DNA from: Cordia subcordata
Taxonomy: Eukaryota; Streptophyta; Magnoliopsida; Boraginales; Cordiaceae
Direction: 5' to 3'
DNA length: 64,000 nucleotides
Assembly: GCA_028554755.1 (NCBI GenBank)
Contig: JAPTOF010000005.1
Span: forward strand, 4,597,501 to 4,661,500
The position numbers and the translations under genes are program-made. The notes under the pieces are model-generated. The model had not been told where the DNA came from. It saw nothing but the letters and a program-made list of their open reading frames with translations, and did not search any database. Positions 59,873-64,000 of this stretch are shown in pieces. Position 1 is the stretch's first letter, and each line of letters opens with the position of its first letter.

Positions 59873-62510
59873 ATGAATGCAAATGTTGATGCAGTTAACG
59901 TATATTTATATTACGGTGGCAACAAAATTGAAACAGATCATGGGCTCGACTATGTAGGTCCAAACTTACCACGTAAAATAAAAATTCTTCCCGGAACGAC
60001 ATACAATCAGTTTGTATCTCGTATATTAACGAAGCTCCAATTGCGGCCTACTATCGATAGAGTTGAGTTGTGTTATCGTGATCCCAAATGTGACACAAAC
60101 CTACAACAAATATATTATTACCCCAGTGGCATTAAGGATGACGAAGATGTACAGGACATGTACAAAACAACTTGCATGGATATGAATAGGAGATGTGCGC
60201 ACATTGTCGTAGACATGCAAAGTTATGTCGTGTACAATCCACAGCCTTCAAATGAAGAAGCAACACTACAAGAAGTTGTTGGTGATTTGCCAGACTTGAA
60301 TGTGGAACCACCTTATTATGTCAATGCAGAAGTCAACATTCCAACCACAACGGCAGGGTTTGCCATAGTTTCCCTTTCTCCACCGCCATGCCCCACATTT
60401 GAAGTTGGAGGACCCTCTCAAGGTAGTGACATTCGGGAGATGTTCGAGGTGGGATTAGATTCTGTTTTATCTGAACCGGAAGAAGTAGATGAGGATGTCT
60501 ACTTAAACGAGGAGGAAGATGTTGTGTCAATAGAAAGTTTAATCTACGAAAACGAAGAGGTTGATGTGGGGGCCAAGCAATGGCGAATAGCTGGAGCCGA
60601 ATCTAGAGGAGGAAGAACCAGTAGCTTTCCACACAACTAGGACAGAGTATTACATCACTTCAAATGAGCCTCCAATGGAGAGACTAATGTGGGACGAGAG
60701 ACGGATGGAGTTGGCCAAACGCATGGTGTTCCCGAAAAAGGTTGATCTTATACGGGCTGTCCAACAAAACGTGATCAAACATAAACAAGAATACAGGGTG
60801 GTGAAGTCGAATAAGTCTTTGTGGGACATACGTTGCTACGAATCAAGCAATCCTAGGACACCATGCAAGTGGAAGGTTCGTGCAGTAAAAAAATGCACAC
60901 ACAAGATGTTCGAGATTACGAGGTACCAAAGCAGGCATATTTGTATGGGAGATAAATGCAGAAGAGACCATAGAAATCTAACATCCGGTGCAGTCAGCTA
61001 CATGGTTAGGCATTTTGTTGCAGAGAAGCCTGATTTCGAGGTACGTCTTGTCCAAGCCCACGTAAAGAAGACTTTAAATGTTGATATAATGTACGGGAAA
61101 GCGTGGCGTGGTAGGAATAAGGCAATCCAACTAGTTTTTGGAGACTGGGACATGTCATACAAGATGCTGCCGCGCTTTTTTGCCGCCGTAATTGCAAAGA
61201 ATCCGAGAACCGTTGTCCACTACAAGTTCGCCCAGGGTTCAACTGAAACAGAAAAAATTTTCCACTATGTTTTTTGGGCTTTTGGTCCGTGCATCATGGC
61301 ATGGAGGCACTATCAACCTGTACTCTCGTTGGACGGAACACATATGCATGGGAAGTACAAGGGCCACCTGCTTGTCGCCTTAGCTACAGATGCCAACGAC
61401 CATACATTACCGTTGGCATTTGTCGTTGTCGATGGCGAGAGTACAAATAGTTGGAGGTGATTCCTGGAGAAGGTAAGTCAATGCTTTTTAAACGACATGT
61501 CAACAGTTTGTATTTTGTCTGATCGGCATGCAGGAATCGCGGCAGCCATCAATACAATAACATCCGACGGCCGACTTCAAGTGAAGCATCGCATTTGCTT
61601 GAGACATCTAAAAAGCAATGTGATGAAAAGATGGCGCAACCAATTCGCAAAAGACATGTGTTGGATAGCTGGAAAAGAAAGCCAGAAACGGAAGCACATC
61701 ACCGCCATGGACAATATTCGTAATATCGACCCACGACCCACTGGCGTTGGTACACGGGTACACCAGATGTTAGCAGACCTCGGTCCAGAGTCATGGACAT
61801 TAAGCCACGATGGGGGTTATAGATGGGGAGTGCTGACAACAAATAATGTTGAATGCTTCAATGGTGTGATTGTCGGAGCCAGGGGATTGCCCATTACAGC
61901 ACTAGTAAATAACACTTTTTTAAAGCTAAAGGGATATTTCCACGATAGGTTGGCAAATGCGATGCACATGCGTAGAGATGGTCGTATTCTGACGGATCGA
62001 GCGAGAGAAAAATATGAAAAGTGGGAGACGTCTTCACACCGGATGCGATTGCATACATTCAGACTAGATGAGTGGTACCAGGTCGGTGGAATGATAGAAC
62101 GATGGAACGATGTTCCCAACGAACAAGAGGTAGATTGGGTGGGACGAACATGTACATGTGGCAAGTGGACAGCCTATCATATGCCATGCTCTTATGCCTA
62201 ATATATTGCCCGTTATGGGGGTGGAAACCCTTCAACCATGGTTGATCTTTATTATACGGTAGAGTCATTCGAGGCAACATATAATATGACATTTCAACCC
62301 CTTGGACATGAATTTTACTGGCCTCCAGGACCCAGTTGGACGTTACTCCCGAATGCTTTACGAGTGCGCGACAGAAGACGTGGGAGGGAAAGAACTCGGT
62401 GTATACCAAACGAGATAGACAATTCCGACCAAGTAGGCAGAAGAAAGTGTGGTTATTGCCGTAACCCTAGGCATATTGCACCAAATTGCCCCCTAAGAAT
62501 AGATACGTAG
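59873..62510 (+). pseudogene. Mutator-like (MULE) transposase gene, broken
   Basis: The first frame, from ATG 59873, gives an N-terminal domain (VNVYLYYGGNKIE) and an acidic linker. A frameshift in the G-run 60568-60572 moves the reading to the frame of 60675-62510, where a TAG follows at once. Then come the MuDR-type DNA-binding region (VDLIRAVQQNVIKHK, with CKWKVRAVKK), the DDE core with LSLDGTHMHGKYKG, SDRHAGI and NNVECFNG, the SWIM finger CTCGKWTAYHMPCSYA and a zinc knuckle CGYCRNPRHIAPNC. Stops interrupt at 61458 (TGA where tryptophan is usual) and 62199. In the SWIM finger the last His is Tyr. The enzyme would cut and paste MULE DNA; this copy cannot. The TTCGAA array precedes it, and a plant-mobile-domain gene converges on it. 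Confidence 0.9.
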
Positions 62511-62928
62511 CTTCGAATGGTTATCATGAAGTTGTAGCATGTGATGCTAATTAGTCTTTTCCACTATGGTGTGTAATGTTTTCAATAAAAGATATTGTCA
62601 AATCTTTCCATCTCAAAATATTGTCAACATCAACACAATTTATATCGAGACATGATAATAAGTACGAAAAAACAATGAAAAATGAAAGTTCAATTACATA
62701 GAATTACTAAAATAAGTTTGAAATGTAAAATGTCTATTCAATTACATCAATACTGAGAAGGCGTGTAATAATCGGGCCTCCGACCCCTGCTGTTCCAGTT
62801 GGGTAAAACGCGTGGGGGTGGATGCAATGACTGTGTGCGTCTACAAGTACGACGCAGTCGATGGTCCTCCTCGAACACCAGCTCAGCAGTCTGATCATTT
62901 ATCAGATAATCACTGGTAGATAACGGCC

Positions 62929-63105
62929 CCTGCGGTGGCGTGTTCGAGGTGCTGGGCTCCTGATGTGACGGACCGCCATACTCAAACTGGCTAAACCTAC
63001 CATGGTGTGGCGGCATGTATGAAGTGCTGGGATCGACCCACGGACCGCCGTACTCGAACTGGTTAGACCTACCAGGCTGCGGCGGCGTGTACGAAGTGCT
63101 GGTCT
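62929..63105. repeat. ~72-bp tandem repeat in the PMD gene
   Basis: Units start near 62929, 63001 and 63073 (the last partial). On the minus strand they encode about 24-25 residues with STSYTPPQ, then QFEYGGP. The unit is close to a multiple of three, so the repeat could expand without breaking frame. Confidence 0.8.
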
Positions 63106-63741
63106 CCTAAGTGGTATGATGATGACGGCTCCGCTGTCCCGACCGATGTAAAGTTTATGGAGGCGGTTGCAGACGTTGGACGTCATACATGGCTGTCGTG
63201 TCATCCAACAGGTGCTCATGCTGGGTCTGCTGAAGTATGGCCTGGCCTCTGATGTGCAGGACCTGCAGATGACTCACCATATAATCAAGAGTAGCCGCAT
63301 CTACTCGTAAGTCTCCCACCTCGTACTGCCGTATAATACTCCCACTGTGGTTAACCACATGTTGAGCTTATACCGCCTAAAGAAAAATTTCAGAAATTTT
63401 AATAGGTATTGCATCAATGCATACTAAATTCGAATTTATGGGAAAACATTCATATTGTACTAACCAGACTGTTCTCATCGTGGGCCGACGCAACGTAGCC
63501 GTCGTCTGTATGACTAGTCCGAGGATGTCCAGCATGTAGTATGGTTATCCCTCGGTACCATCTCATATACGCCCTCAAAGTCCCAGGATTAGGAAAGTCC
63601 TCTAACTCCGTCACCACAATGGTGTTTTCCCAATTGACCCACATGTCGACTGCCGAATTATATTGTTCGGCTGTAATCTTCTCTTTCCCGTCCCGGTGCT
63701 TCTGCCACGCTGGTGGATTAACGGGGATCGTCTGCCGCATG

Positions 63742-63766
63742 CCGAAGTGCCGAAGTGCCGAAGTAC
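63742..63766. repeat. 8-bp triple repeat causing a frameshift
   Basis: GCCGAAGT occurs three times in a row. Two copies would keep the plant-mobile-domain frame from HFG into RQTIP; the third shifts it by two. This points to replication slippage as the inactivating event. Confidence 0.75.
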
Positions 63767-64000
63767 CCGATCAGGACGGTGCCACTCAACCCGCATACCA
63801 ACGATGAGGGGTATACATGCTCGCCACGCTTTCGCATTTTCAAAACAATACTGTGGCAAATCACCCATTGCATGCTCGAATAGCTGCCAAATAAACTGGG
63901 AACACAATAATAACGGCAAATTAGTTTATAAAACATACAACGTATATTAACAAGGGAGAGTAATAAATGTGAGATGTAAATTTTTTCAAACCTCGCCGGG

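Larger units (their letters stand above)
62749..64000 (-). pseudogene. Plant mobile domain (PMD, MAIN-like) gene, partial and broken
   Basis: Minus-strand reading. The window edge holds nine bases of an exon before a donor (GTTTG at about 63991). The next exon begins at 63900 after TTCCCAG and gives LPQYCFENAKAWRA, PLIVGMRVEWHRPDRVLRHFG and, in a second frame, RQTIPVNPPAWQKH and ITAEQYNSAVDMWVNWE, all typical of the PMD family. An extra 8-bp unit near 63740-63766 causes the frame change. A donor GTTAGT is near 63466. The rest (62749-63370) reads through stops and contains Pro/Tyr-rich tandem repeats ending DYYTPSQY. PMD proteins act in gene silencing and genome stability in plants and occur in transposons. 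Here it converges on the MULE transposase, 240 bp away. Confidence 0.82.

Noticed and set aside
1..64000. CRISPR arrays, bacterial operons, phage or rRNA genes
   Set aside because: No regular short repeats with spacers, no Shine-Dalgarno-led gene rows and no rRNA-like blocks; the window is plant nuclear DNA.

Overview
The window is nuclear DNA from a eudicot plant, probably a woody or otherwise repeat-rich species; I cannot name it. The grounds are plant-specific gene families (an RGLG-type RING ligase, a two-AP2-domain WRINKLED1-type factor, a plant mobile domain protein), GT-AG introns, AT-rich intergenic DNA and many decayed plant retrotransposons. No bacterial, viral, rRNA, CRISPR or functional tRNA gene was seen.

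Layout. 1-1713: a small LTR element without recognisable coding capacity, cut by the window edge. 3513-11207: a decayed Ty1-copia element (minus strand) with an internal inversion, carrying a second, short-LTR copia element (4648-9530) nested in its reverse transcriptase. 11404-13988: the last four exons of an RGLG-type E3 ubiquitin ligase (plus strand); the vWA exons are not found in the window, so the gene is either truncated or has an intron over 11 kb filled with retrotransposons. 16109-21210: a Ty3-gypsy chromovirus (minus). 21540-26960: a relic of another copia lineage (plus). 27850-29705: a LINE relic (minus). 29708-33690: a cluster of small DNA elements, including a TAA-flanked MITE and an element with 327-bp inverted arms.

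34891-45377 is the intact genic island. A seven-exon WRI1-like gene (plus, 421 aa, with the 9-nt micro-exon of this family) converges on an eight-exon gene of unknown function (minus, 548 aa, all introns phase 0). WRI1 factors switch on late glycolysis and fatty-acid synthesis genes. Nothing links the second gene to that role.

45.4-59 kb is gene-poor: an A/T-rich tract, LTR-like repeats split by a hAT-type element, a complete but dead copia element with an ACTTC target duplication (50505-55701), and a LINE 3' end. 59.06-64.0 kb is a Mutator-like module: a TTCGAA-rich palindromic array, a broken MULE transposase gene (plus), and a convergent broken plant-mobile-domain gene (minus) running off the window. 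This and the TE-filled RGLG locus are the most interesting parts. All coordinates come from reading the sequence by eye; exon borders of the genic island keep frame throughout, while ends of decayed repeats are approximate.
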